Shown here one piece after another: positions 17,483-25,504 of a stretch of DNA of 64,000 nucleotides (position 1 is its first letter; each line of letters opens with the position of its first letter). Both the position numbers and the translations under genes were made by a program. Below the pieces are notes generated by a model. The model did no database searches and was not told where the DNA came from. It worked only from the letters and a program-made list of their open reading frames with translations. Source of the stretch: Chthoniobacter flavus Ellin428 (GTDB lineage Bacteria > Verrucomicrobiota > Verrucomicrobiia > Chthoniobacterales > Chthoniobacteraceae); contig NZ_ABVL01000003.1 of assembly GCF_000173075.1 (NCBI RefSeq), positions 248,001 to 312,000 on the forward strand, read 5' to 3'.

Positions 17483-18220
17483 ATGGCCATTCCCGTCATC
17501 ACCACCACCCAAAGCGTGCTCGGCTATCGTCAGTGGCAGACCTGGGCTTTCCAGCCGTGGGCGGATAACACGCCGACCTATTGGCTGTGCACGCCACTCC
17601 CCTCGGGCCTCAAGTTCGATCCGGCGACGGGTCGCATCCATGGCGCGGCGACCGTGCCCGGCGTCTATGAATTCTCTCTGCGCGCTGGGAACACCAGTGG
17701 TGTCAGCGATCCGATGCTCTTCACGATGGGCATCGAGGCGGCAAGCCAGGCGCAGGACAGCGAAGTGGAACTCTTCATCGACGTGACCTCGCGGCTCGTC
17801 GGATTCGAAGCAACGTCCCTGGCGGCCAGCACCACTCCATTGCTCTGGCTCAAACGCGGCGACACGATGATCTTTCACGTCACCTTCGTGAAGAATGGCG
17901 CGACGGCTGATCTCGACCTGGCAACGCTCAAGTTCGCCCTCAAGCAGCTCGAACCGGAAAGCGTGCTCGTCGAGGGCACGAGTTGGCAGCGGCTCGGCAC
18001 CGGCGATACGGCCGCCTTTCGCGTGAGCATCACTCTGGCCAGCGATCTCCTCGACTCCGCCCTGAGCGACAACGAGGACGACGCGGGCACGCAGTTCAAC
18101 GCGCTCGCGGAGTTCGAGTGGACGGAAAACAACCCCTACGCGGTCGGTCCGCCGCTGCTGCGCTCCAGTTCGCGCACCTTCCTCGTCGTCATGGCGCGCG
18201 ACCTGATCCGTGATGCATGA
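17483..18220 (+). CDS. Putative Ig-domain (He_PIG-like) virion protein
   Basis: A 245-residue protein starting at 17,483, 2 nt after the previous stop. Residues about 20-75 match the putative Ig / cadherin-like pattern of surface proteins: a Trp-Phe strand, PLPSGLKFDPATGRIHG, then TVPGVYEFSLRAGN. The remainder contains a VELFIDVTSRL strand region found in phage structural proteins. Ig-like modules on tails help adhesion to cell-surface glycans. Its stop overlaps the next start. Confidence 0.6.
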   Translation: MAIPVITTTQSVLGYRQWQTWAFQPWADNTPTYWLCTPLPSGLKFDPATGRIHGAATVPGVYEFSLRAGNTSGVSDPMLFTMGIEAASQAQDSEVELFIDVTSRLVGFEATSLAASTTPLLWLKRGDTMIFHVTFVKNGATADLDLATLKFALKQLEPESVLVEGTSWQRLGTGDTAAFRVSITLASDLLDSALSDNEDDAGTQFNALAEFEWTENNPYAVGPPLLRSSSRTFLVVMARDLIRDA

Positions 18221-18990
18221 AGAATCTCAACTGGTTCCAAGCGCGTGACCTCGCGCAGAAGCAGGGCCGAGCGGTGCGTCGCGATGCCTGGCGCAAGTGG
18301 CTCTATTACACGCCATGGTATCTGTGGTTCATCGCCGAGAACGATGCCCACGGCGTGCAACACCGCTGGGTCGTCAAGAACGGCGATTTCGGTTCCGCCG
18401 AATTCATCGCCTTGGATTGGACAGATGAACCGTGGCCAGACGAGCCCGATCCTGTGAACGGCCCGGTCACGCCCCCGAGCCCGGGTCCGAGCTGGGGTCC
18501 ATGGCCGCCGATCAGTTCGAACCTTCCGCACCCGATCCCCCCGATCGTAATCTTCAGTGGAGGCGGCGGCCCGCCGAGCGGCCCACCCACTGATCCTCCG
18601 CCCCATCACAATCCCCCTCAAAACCAGCCGGCGACGGTCAGCGTATCCGTGGACTACATCAACATGGACGGCTACGATGAGGAAAAGGGATGCATCCAGG
18701 ACAATGGTGGGGGCAGTCACTCCGGTAGCTTTTCCGTTAGCGTGACCGTGTCCGGCGGGCCACCCGGCGTCGGTACCCTCGACGTGCGCATGGGCACGCA
18801 GAGCCCGCAGCTCGGCACCGCGTGGGATGGTTACAACGGCGATTTTGAATTCGACGATATTCCGTTTTCGCCCGGCGGCTCGCTCACGGCCACAGCCAAT
18901 TACTCGATCAACGGACAGACGGCCACCGGCTCCGGCCAATTCCAGGTCCCGGACACCTGCCAACCCGACTACGGCGACGACGGCCAGTGA
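18217..18990 (+). CDS. Virion-operon protein with Tad2/DUF2829-like N-terminal domain (tentative) and Pro-rich linker
   Basis: A 257-residue protein in three parts. Residues 1-75 begin WFQARDLAQKQGRAVRRDAW, include KWLYYTPWYLWF and end FIALDWTDEPW. This general layout (short helix with G-x-x-V-R-R-x-x-W, aromatic strands, closing A-x-DW) resembles the small DUF2829/Tad2-type fold. Residues 75-140 are a Pro/Gly linker. Residues 140-257 form a beta-rich domain with DGYNGDFEFDDIPF. As it lies with tail genes, a structural role is as likely as counter-defence. Confidence 0.4.
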   Translation: MKNLNWFQARDLAQKQGRAVRRDAWRKWLYYTPWYLWFIAENDAHGVQHRWVVKNGDFGSAEFIALDWTDEPWPDEPDPVNGPVTPPSPGPSWGPWPPISSNLPHPIPPIVIFSGGGGPPSGPPTDPPPHHNPPQNQPATVSVSVDYINMDGYDEEKGCIQDNGGGSHSGSFSVSVTVSGGPPGVGTLDVRMGTQSPQLGTAWDGYNGDFEFDDIPFSPGGSLTATANYSINGQTATGSGQFQVPDTCQPDYGDDGQ

Positions 18991-19009
18991 TTGACATGGC
19001 GGCGTCGGC

Positions 19010-19831
19010 ATGAAGCCACCCGCCTATCAGTCGCCTAATTCGGCCCAATCGGATCGTCCTGCTGGCGCGCGCGACGCGCACGCCATTCTTCCACCTCCAC
19101 GGGCCCGTTCCCAACCGGTCCGCTATCTCGAAGGCGTCACCACCTGCGTGAACTACGCCGATTTCCTCGACGTGACGCTTTCCGAGAATCTCCACCACTT
19201 CAACGAGTTCGTCGTCGTCACCACTCCAGATGATCTGGCGACACAGAACGTGTGCAGCAAACACGGCGTGATCTGCGTCGAGACGAACGTCTTCTCGAAG
19301 GACGGCACGCACTTCGCCGCGGGCAAGAGCCACGCGATCAATCTCGGCCTCTCCCATCTCAAGCAGACCGGTTGGCTGCTGCATCTCGACGCCGACATCG
19401 CGTTGCCAGATCGCTTCCGCGCCATGCTGGACAAGGCGGCGCTGGATCCGACTTGCCTGCACGGCGCCGACCGACTGGAGGTGCGCTCCCATGATCGGTG
19501 GGCGCAAGTCCAAGGCGACGAGGGTTATGCTCGCCAGTACCGCTACCGCTTCCTGCTCTCGGCGCCGGAGTTGCCGCTGAGCCCGCGCTTCGTCCACGAC
19601 GTGCACGGGTTCTGTCCGCTCGGCTATTTCCAGCTCTGGCACTCCAGCCAGCGCCGGCAGTATCCCTACAACCAGGGCGGGCGCGAGCAGACGGATGTGC
19701 TCTTTGCCACTCAATGGGAACCGGAGGACCGGCGCATCCTGCCGACCGTCCTCTGCTATCACCTGCAATCCGAACCGGCGCCGCTCGGTGCCAACTGGCA
19801 TGGCCGCCGCACGAAACCCTTCACGCCGTGA
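19010..19831 (+). CDS. Phage-encoded GT-A glycosyltransferase
   Basis: A 273-residue protein with a glycosyltransferase A fold pattern: GVTTCVNYADFLDVTL at the start, VVTTPDD, and LLHLDADIALPDRF, where the D-x-D binds the metal and nucleotide sugar. No membrane segment is present, so it is cytosolic. It is the first of three adjacent sugar-transfer genes at the end of the late operon and overlaps the second by 4 nt. They could glycosylate virion proteins, phage DNA or host surface glycans; sequence alone does not choose. Confidence 0.65.
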   Translation: MKPPAYQSPNSAQSDRPAGARDAHAILPPPRARSQPVRYLEGVTTCVNYADFLDVTLSENLHHFNEFVVVTTPDDLATQNVCSKHGVICVETNVFSKDGTHFAAGKSHAINLGLSHLKQTGWLLHLDADIALPDRFRAMLDKAALDPTCLHGADRLEVRSHDRWAQVQGDEGYARQYRYRFLLSAPELPLSPRFVHDVHGFCPLGYFQLWHSSQRRQYPYNQGGREQTDVLFATQWEPEDRRILPTVLCYHLQSEPAPLGANWHGRRTKPFTP

Positions 19832-21225
19832 ATATCGTCTTCGGTTTGACTGTTCACGACGAACCTGCCGGCCAGATCGACTGGTGTCTGACCTGGTTGC
19901 GCCGCGCGTATCCGTCCGCGCCAGTCTTCGTTGTCAGCGACGGGCCGCATCCCTATGAATCGGCGGTGCTGGCCGTCTGCCGTCAGCATCGAGCGCACTT
20001 CGAGCGGGGTAAACGGCTCAAGGTGCTCGAGGCCGGTGCGGCGTGGTGGCAGCGGTTCTTCACGCTTGGCCACGCCTATCGCCCCGACTGGCTCGTGAAG
20101 TTCGATGCGGACACCAGGATTCGCCGGTGTGTGGATTTCTCGAAGGCTGCGTCGACGGCGGATGTGATCGGTCGCGTCACGACTCCGGGCCTCCCCCACG
20201 AAAATGTGCAGGGTGGGTTCCAGGCGATTCGCGGTTCGGCCGTAGAGCGCATCCTCGACAGCGACGAATGCCTGTCACTCCTTTGGCGTGACCCGGCAAG
20301 CTGGGCACGTGGTGAGTGTGGCCGGCTGATTCGTCGCGGGGAGATTTCGACGGATTTCACCTTGATGGCGATTCTGCGCGCGCTGCGAATGCACTGGGCG
20401 AATCATGACGAGATCGATTCCCACTGGCGGGCACCGCGAACCTGGTGTCCCAGCGCGGCGGTGACTCATCCGCACAAGGGCATGACGCCGGCCGACGCCG
20501 AGCCGCCGGGAATCAGTCTCTGCATGACCTGCTACAACCGGCTCTCGTTTCTCCAGCAGACGCTCCCCCGCAATCTCGCCTGCCTCGACCCTCGCGATGA
20601 AATCGTGCTCCTGGATTACGGCTCGACCGATGGGCTGGGCGATTGGGTGCGCATGGCGCTGCTTGATGCACTGCGCGACGGGCGGCTGAAATACTTCCGC
20701 GCTGAAACGAGTCGCTGGCATGTTTCGCACGCGAAGAATGTGGCGCATCGGCTCGCCACCCGGCGGGTCGTCTGCAATCTCGATGCCGACAACTTTGCTC
20801 CAGCGGGATTTGCCGACTGGCTGCGCGAGGTGTTTCTCGATGGCCCGGCGATCACGCATGGAGATGCGCAGAGCTATGGCGGCGGCTACGGCCGGATCGC
20901 GTTGTTTAAGGAAGACTTCCTGCGGCTCGGCGGTTACGACGAGCGCTTCGTCGGCTGGAGCTATGACGATGAGGATCTGCGGCGGCGGGCCATGGCCAGC
21001 GGTCTGCGCGCTGTGGTCACGCCAGCACCGTTCATTACGTTCTTGCATCACTCCCACGCGATCCGGCAATTCGCACCCGGAGCGACGACGCAAGAAGAGG
21101 ACCTCGCCTTCGGCCGCGCAATTTCCCGCGGTTCGCTGGCGCAGGGCCGGTTGCGTGCCAATCAGGGCCAGGTCTGGGGCCGGGCGCTGGTCCGGTGCTT
21201 TGACGGGGAACTCGTCGCCTCATGA
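19828..21225 (+). CDS. Two-domain glycosyltransferase (GT-A plus GT2/GT7-C-like)
   Basis: A 465-residue protein; the likely start is the GTG at 19,828 overlapping the previous stop. The N-terminal domain (1-225) has VKFDADTRI and HENVQGGFQAI. The C-terminal domain (230-465) is a typical GT2 unit: ISLCMTCYNRLSFLQQTL, VLLDYGSTDG, CNLDADNF and GGYDERFVGWSYDDEDL, the last being the acceptor-binding motif shared with chondroitin-polymerase and galactosyltransferase enzymes. Two active sites in one chain suggest it adds two sugars in turn. Confidence 0.75.
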   Translation: MNIVFGLTVHDEPAGQIDWCLTWLRRAYPSAPVFVVSDGPHPYESAVLAVCRQHRAHFERGKRLKVLEAGAAWWQRFFTLGHAYRPDWLVKFDADTRIRRCVDFSKAASTADVIGRVTTPGLPHENVQGGFQAIRGSAVERILDSDECLSLLWRDPASWARGECGRLIRRGEISTDFTLMAILRALRMHWANHDEIDSHWRAPRTWCPSAAVTHPHKGMTPADAEPPGISLCMTCYNRLSFLQQTLPRNLACLDPRDEIVLLDYGSTDGLGDWVRMALLDALRDGRLKYFRAETSRWHVSHAKNVAHRLATRRVVCNLDADNFAPAGFADWLREVFLDGPAITHGDAQSYGGGYGRIALFKEDFLRLGGYDERFVGWSYDDEDLRRRAMASGLRAVVTPAPFITFLHHSHAIRQFAPGATTQEEDLAFGRAISRGSLAQGRLRANQGQVWGRALVRCFDGELVAS

Positions 21226-22076
21226 AGAAGCTCGTCTGCGTGTCGTCGTATTCCAGCGGGCTGAAGCATCGCTTCGCGCTCCTCAACCAGGTAAGGAACT
21301 TCGGCCACCTGCACGGTTACGATGTGCATTTCCTCTGGGGCGTGAGTAGGGGTGTGGCCTATTGCCACTGGGAGGAACTTTTCGGGCCGCTTGAGGGAAT
21401 TCGCGTGACCAACGTCAGCGAGGCGGAGGTGGATCGGATCGGTCGGCTTCAGAAAGCGGCTCCCCTGATTGAGTACGAAGGCGAGCGGCTTGATGTGGTG
21501 AGCGATGGGTGTCCGCTCACTGATCGGATGTTCGCGTTCAACCTTCCCGCGACCGATTATCTCGAAAGGCTCGTGCCGAACTCCGCACGCCCGAAAATGC
21601 GCCTCCTCGCTCCGCCGAATGACGCGATCCGGGTGAGCGTGGATGCCCTGGCGCGCAAACACCGGCTCGCACAGCGCACCGGCATTCGCGTCCGCGTGAC
21701 CGAAGCGGCGCACGATCCGCGCAAGCCGCACCGCAACAAAGCCGAACTCGATCAATGTCTCGTGCCGTTGCTGCGGCTGCCAGCCGACATGCCCGCGTTC
21801 ATCGTGACCGATTCTGAATACGTCCAGTGCAGGCTCGCGACGCACTTCGTCGATGCCGTCTGGCTGCCGAAAGAGTTCGATCTGACCGAGAATGGCAGCC
21901 ACTACGTTCACCGGTCCGACAAGGCCGCGATGTTCACGTTCCTCAAGGAAGCGTTCTGCCTCTGCGCCTGCCGGCGCGTCATCAACATCGGCGGATTCCT
22001 CAACGATCAAGCCGCGTGCGTCTGGCTCCCACCGTATCAAGAAACTCCAGCGCCTTTGACAGCGCTAGCGGTGTAA
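21222..22076 (+). CDS. Third phage sugar-transfer protein (fucosyltransferase/NodZ-like, tentative)
   Basis: A 284-residue protein overlapping the two-domain glycosyltransferase by 4 nt. The opening KKLVCVSSYSSGLKHRFALL and the segment GIRVRVTEAAHDPRKPHRNK followed by AFIVTDSEYVQCRLATHF resemble the nucleotide-sugar side of NodZ-type fucosyltransferases, where IGVHVRRGD and VASDS motifs occur. The basic motif is degenerate here. A role with the two preceding glycosyltransferases is likely; the donor sugar is unknown. Confidence 0.45.
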   Translation: MKKLVCVSSYSSGLKHRFALLNQVRNFGHLHGYDVHFLWGVSRGVAYCHWEELFGPLEGIRVTNVSEAEVDRIGRLQKAAPLIEYEGERLDVVSDGCPLTDRMFAFNLPATDYLERLVPNSARPKMRLLAPPNDAIRVSVDALARKHRLAQRTGIRVRVTEAAHDPRKPHRNKAELDQCLVPLLRLPADMPAFIVTDSEYVQCRLATHFVDAVWLPKEFDLTENGSHYVHRSDKAAMFTFLKEAFCLCACRRVINIGGFLNDQAACVWLPPYQETPAPLTALAV

Positions 22077-22078
22077 CC

Positions 22079-22369
22079 ATGGACATCAACGAAGCCATTC
22101 AAACCATCGATCACGCCGCCCACCAGGACGACCGCTGGATGTTCGTCGCCCTGCTCTTGATTGGCCTGATCACGATCTATTTCCTCGCGCGGTACTTCAT
22201 GAAGCAGATTGCGGAGCTTCAGCAGGAGATCGCGGCCGTGCGAACCGAGTTTGAGAGCCATCTCAAGACGGCCAACGCTGACATGGTGGCTGCGCTCACC
22301 AAGAGCACCGAGGTCATCGCGCACAACTCCGCGATTCTGGAGCAGATCCAGAAAAAGCTCGGCGCGTGA
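22079..22369 (+). CDS. Small single-pass membrane protein with coiled coil (holin- or spanin-like candidate)
   Basis: A 96-residue protein. Residues about 20-40 (WMFVALLLIGLITIYFLARYF) form one membrane segment, followed by a coiled coil of 50 residues (KQIAELQQEIAAVRTEF). It is the last gene of the late operon, starting 2 nt after its neighbour. A one-pass membrane protein there could be a holin, spanin or phage-encoded inhibitor. No adjacent endolysin is recognised; the GH75-like gene is 20 kb upstream. Confidence 0.5.
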   Translation: MDINEAIQTIDHAAHQDDRWMFVALLLIGLITIYFLARYFMKQIAELQQEIAAVRTEFESHLKTANADMVAALTKSTEVIAHNSAILEQIQKKLGA

Positions 22370-22460
22370 TTTGAGAACCGGAGCAGAGGTTGAGGCCAAC
22401 CTTGACCGCCGCCAGTGGAGCTAATCACGGCGGCGCAAGCAGCCCCGGTTTCATAAAAGG

Positions 22461-22490
22461 GGAGATAATCGTTTCGGCACGATTATCTCC
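22461..22490. terminator. Terminator between late operon and excisionase; copy 2 of the duplicated hairpin
   Basis: The stem GGAGATAATCGT/ACGATTATCTCC (12 bp) with TTCGGC loop is identical over 28 bases to the hairpin at 3574-3601. On the minus strand it is followed by CCTTTTA, so it can end the minus-strand transcript. It lies between convergent transcription units. Confidence 0.7.
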
Positions 22491-22491
22491 T

Positions 22492-22695
22492 TCATCCGGC
22501 GATGCCCCGAGTCAGGCGCGCGAGGGCGGCGTCGATGGCCGACTTGCGAAACCGCAGCGCGCGCCCGATGCGAATGAACGGGATGTGTCCCCCGATCCGC
22601 CAGTTGTAGAGTTGGCGCGGTTTGATCCGGAGATAATCCGCGGCTTCCTGCTCAGTCATCAGGCGATCTTCGATTGCTGCTGTTTGCGTGCTCAC
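22492..22695 (-). CDS. Excisionase-like helix-turn-helix protein
   Basis: A 67-residue protein with the MerR/excisionase winged-helix pattern: MTEQEAADYLRIKPRQLYNWRIGGHIPFIRIGRALRF in outline, where the helix-turn-helix is followed by a wing that holds R-I-G-R. Such proteins bend DNA at attachment sites and favour excision. It lies 46 bp downstream of the integrase stop on the same strand, so it is probably co-transcribed with it. Confidence 0.75.
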   Translation of the reverse strand: MSTQTAAIEDRLMTEQEAADYLRIKPRQLYNWRIGGHIPFIRIGRALRFRKSAIDAALARLTRGIAG

Positions 22696-22741
22696 GCCGG
22701 ATGGCGGTGTGTCAAACCGCCATCCGGCACCAAGCGCTGGC

Positions 22742-24046
22742 TCACGCCACGGCCGTGATCGGGACGATGTTGGCGGGCGTCTCCGGCAGCACGCCGAACC
22801 ACAGGTTGCCCTGGCTCTTGGTCACGACCTTCCGGTAATTGCTGAACACTTTCTGCGGCGAATTGCCGAGTTCCAGCGACAGCTTCGAGACGTCTTCCAT
22901 GACCGCGAGCCGGTAGCTCGCGTAGCTATGGCGCAGCCCGTTCTGCTTCCACTTGAACGGCGGGGCCTCCGGGTCCTGCTCTCGCCGCACGGCGTCTGCC
23001 TTCTTGGCGGCCGTGCCGAATGCCTCGGCAAGGCAAACGGGCAGGCTGTAGTTCAAGACCGGGCCGTGGCGTTTCACGAAGGGACGAATCCAGGCCGAGA
23101 GCGGTTCGAGGATCGGCACGAGTCGGCGCGACGCGGTCTTGGTCTGGTCGCACCCAATGTCGATCACCCCTTCCTCCCAGTTAAAATTCTCCCAGTTGAG
23201 CCGGAGCATTTCCGCCGAGCGGATGCCGGTGAAGGCGCCGATGAGGATCGCGAGTTTCGGTTGTCCCTCGGACACGGTGAGCAGCTCGCGCAATTCCTGC
23301 GGCGTGAAAATCTGGATCGGCTTCGACTTGATCTTCGGTTTCTCCAGCCAGCGCGCTTCCGTCTCCCGATCGCGAGGCAGGTAGCCGCGGCGGCGGGCGA
23401 AATTGAACAGAGTGATGATGAGGCGTCGGAAGTTGTTCCTCGTGGCCAGGCCGATGGAGAGCTTGCGAAGCCATTCCTCGATGTCGCGCGTGCAAACGTG
23501 CGAAATTGGCGTCTGGAAATCGGTGGCGAAGACCCGCAGCCGCCAGCCACAGTCATCGAGGTAGACCTGGCTCAAGCCGTCGGCGGTTTTCGTCGCGATG
23601 AATTCCTCGACCACTTGCGACACCGTGCGGATCAGGTCCGGGCGCACTGCGTTGTGGAGGAAGAACTCGATGGCCTGGCGCACCGTGCCGTTGTCCCCGA
23701 GCTTCTGCAGGATGTCGGCGTATTCGCCGGCGACGACATGCAGCGGCACGGCCACCGGGCCGAGCCGGCGTTGGGCTTCACGGTAGGTTTGGGCGTCCGT
23801 GATCGAGATGGCCGGTGCATTCACCTGCCCGGCGGCGAGCTGCTCAGCCTGGGCCTTGGCGAAGTCTTCGGCCTTCTGCGGATCGGCGAAGAGCTTCCGA
23901 TACGGCTTTTCACCAACTCTCCAGTAAACAGTGTAAATCGGGCGCTTTTTGAGGGTGCCCGAGTAGATCTTGAGGTGCACGGAACCTGCCTTGATCGTGC
24001 GAATTCGGGCTCGATTTCCGGGGGCCGAAGCGCATGGTTTTTTCAT
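22742..24046 (-). CDS. Prophage tyrosine integrase
   Basis: A 434-residue tyrosine recombinase with an N-terminal arm-binding region, a SAM-like core-binding domain (about 140-230) and a catalytic domain. Visible active-site residues are Arg276 (TGIRSAEM), Lys303 (QTKTASRR), Arg372 in NGLRHSYASY and Tyr404 (NYRKV). The first His of the HxxR box is Asn369 and the His usually found in LGH is Asn395; both are conservative changes seen in some family members. The gene starts 51 bp from the 3' end of tRNA-Glu. Confidence 0.9.
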   Translation of the reverse strand: MKKPCASAPGNRARIRTIKAGSVHLKIYSGTLKKRPIYTVYWRVGEKPYRKLFADPQKAEDFAKAQAEQLAAGQVNAPAISITDAQTYREAQRRLGPVAVPLHVVAGEYADILQKLGDNGTVRQAIEFFLHNAVRPDLIRTVSQVVEEFIATKTADGLSQVYLDDCGWRLRVFATDFQTPISHVCTRDIEEWLRKLSIGLATRNNFRRLIITLFNFARRRGYLPRDRETEARWLEKPKIKSKPIQIFTPQELRELLTVSEGQPKLAILIGAFTGIRSAEMLRLNWENFNWEEGVIDIGCDQTKTASRRLVPILEPLSAWIRPFVKRHGPVLNYSLPVCLAEAFGTAAKKADAVRREQDPEAPPFKWKQNGLRHSYASYRLAVMEDVSKLSLELGNSPQKVFSNYRKVVTKSQGNLWFGVLPETPANIVPITAVA

Positions 24047-24097
24047 GCTTTCTTCATGCCTGTCAACGCCTTCGACGTAAGTCGTTGGCGCTGAGAG

Positions 24098-24116
24098 CGA
24101 CCCTAACGGGATTCGA
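24098..24116. other. Presumed prophage attachment site at the tRNA-Glu 3' end
   Basis: Integrases next to a tRNA usually recombine in its 3' end, which the phage restores. The integrase here faces away from the 3' end of tRNA-Glu at 51 bp. No second copy of this sequence occurs in the window, which fits the other attachment site lying left of base 1. The exact core cannot be set. Confidence 0.45.
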
Positions 24117-24170
24117 ACCCGTGTTACTCCCGTGAAAGGGGAGTGTCCTAGGCCACTGGACGATAGGGTC
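24098..24170 (-). tRNA. tRNA-Glu (anticodon TTC)
   Basis: On the minus strand a 73-nt cloverleaf begins GACCCTATCGTCCAGTGG. The acceptor stem GACCCTA pairs with TAGGGTC, the anticodon arm is CTCCC-CTTTCAC-GGGAG, and the T arm is ACGGG-TTCGAAT-CCCGT. The discriminator is G and CCA is not encoded. It is the presumed prophage attachment gene. Confidence 0.95.
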
Positions 24171-24305
24171 TTTTGGAAAAGAGCTCGGGAATCTGGCGAG
24201 CTTGCCCCTGCCTTGCAAGCAGATTCTCACACGATATTTTTGGGCCGGTCCGTTCGCTGCGCCCTGCTCTTGCGCACAGGTCTTAAATCTCTTCCATTAC
24301 CCGTG

Positions 24306-25247
24306 ATGACCACCGAAGAGGTTCTAAATCAATTCCGCGATCCCGGCAACGCCATCCCCTACGAGGCGATGATAGAGGTGATTGCCAGTCCTGAGGAGTT
24401 TGTCCCGGTACTCATTCGCGAAATCGAGGTCGCCGCCGAACTGGCGGATAAAATTGACCCCGACGATTGCCTGCCGGCGTTCGCGCTTTATCTCCTCGCC
24501 CAACTCCGCGAAAGCCGCGCCTTGGAGCCGGTTCTTCGCTACTTCGCCCTCGATGAAAAGACGGAGATGGATCTCTTTCAGGATGTGATTTCCACCGACG
24601 GCAAAGACATTCTCGCCGCGATAGGTCGCGATCGCCCCGAACGCCTGCGGGAATATGCCCTCCAGCCCGACCTGAGCCTCATGGTGCGCACCATGGTCTG
24701 GGACGCCCTCGTCTGCCAGGTGCAACGTGGCGAACAGCCGCGCGAACCGCTGGTCGCGTACTTCCGCGAGTTGTTTGCCAGCAATGCCTGGCTCGATGAC
24801 GAAGAGTTGTGGAGCCTTCTCATTGCGGCTTGCCTGGATCTGCATCCGCGCGAACTCCTGGAGCCCATTCGCGGCATCTACGAGCGCGATCTCGTCGATA
24901 CCTCTTTCGTGGGTGACTTCGACACGGTCGAAGCCGAAGCAGCCAGAGATCCCGAGGAGTGGCGACGCAGCTTTGTCGAAGCCCATCCTCCGTTGACAGA
25001 TGCAGCGGAAGCCATTTCCTGGTGGAGTTGTTTCCAACCGCCGGATCCTTTTGACGATTTTGGAGATGATGACGGAGACGGCCTCGGTGATATCGAATCC
25101 GATCCCTTTTATTTGCAAGACCCTGGTCCGCCCGGGGAACCCTTTCAACGCACCGAACCCAAGATCGGCCGAAACGATCTTTGCCCCTGCGGCAGCGGGA
25201 AAAAATATAAGAAGTGCTGCCTGCATAAGCAAACGGAAGGGCAGTGA
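24306..25247 (+). CDS. DUF1186 protein with C-terminal SEC-C metal-binding motif
   Basis: A 313-residue cytosolic protein; the start at 24,306 is chosen because the upstream in-frame ATG lies within the tRNA. Residues 5-240 are acidic helical repeats of the DUF1186 type ([20 protein letters not shown]). The C-terminus has [20 protein letters not shown], a SEC-C zinc motif that in SecA binds SecB or ribosomes. The protein's own role is unknown. It is the first host gene after the prophage. Confidence 0.8.
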   Translation: MTTEEVLNQFRDPGNAIPYEAMIEVIASPEEFVPVLIREIEVAAELADKIDPDDCLPAFALYLLAQLRESRALEPVLRYFALDEKTEMDLFQDVISTDGKDILAAIGRDRPERLREYALQPDLSLMVRTMVWDALVCQVQRGEQPREPLVAYFRELFASNAWLDDEELWSLLIAACLDLHPRELLEPIRGIYERDLVDTSFVGDFDTVEAEAARDPEEWRRSFVEAHPPLTDAAEAISWWSCFQPPDPFDDFGDDDGDGLGDIESDPFYLQDPGPPGEPFQRTEPKIGRNDLCPCGSGKKYKKCCLHKQTEGQ

Positions 25248-25504
25248 AATAGATCTCCTTTTCCTCCTCTGTGGCTCTCCGCGTTCCCGGCGGCTCGCCC
25301 ATTACCGGCTGCCACCATTCCCCACCTCCGCCTCGGTCCTCTGCGTTAAAACCGGGCCGACGTTTTAATTGCCGCTCCGCTGTCGCGGACGAGCACCGCC
25401 CCGGAAAACACCACCGCATCGGTTTGCTTGCCAGAAACCCGGAAACGCCCCTACCCTTTGCCGCCCGGGTGGATTTCGAGCCCGTGTCCATTACCGTAGC
25501 CCGC

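Larger units (their letters stand above)
1..24116. mobile_element. Siphovirus-like prophage (right part; left end outside window)
   Basis: A continuous block of phage genes runs from terminase through head, connector, tail, tape measure and virion genes to excisionase and integrase. The integrase starts 51 bp from the 3' end of tRNA-Glu, the classical layout for integration into a tRNA 3' end. No tail sheath or baseplate gene is recognisable, and a G/GT-like chaperone pair plus a tape measure point to a long non-contractile tail. The small terminase subunit, early genes, repressor and the other attachment site must lie left of base 1, so the true length is unknown. Confidence 0.9.
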
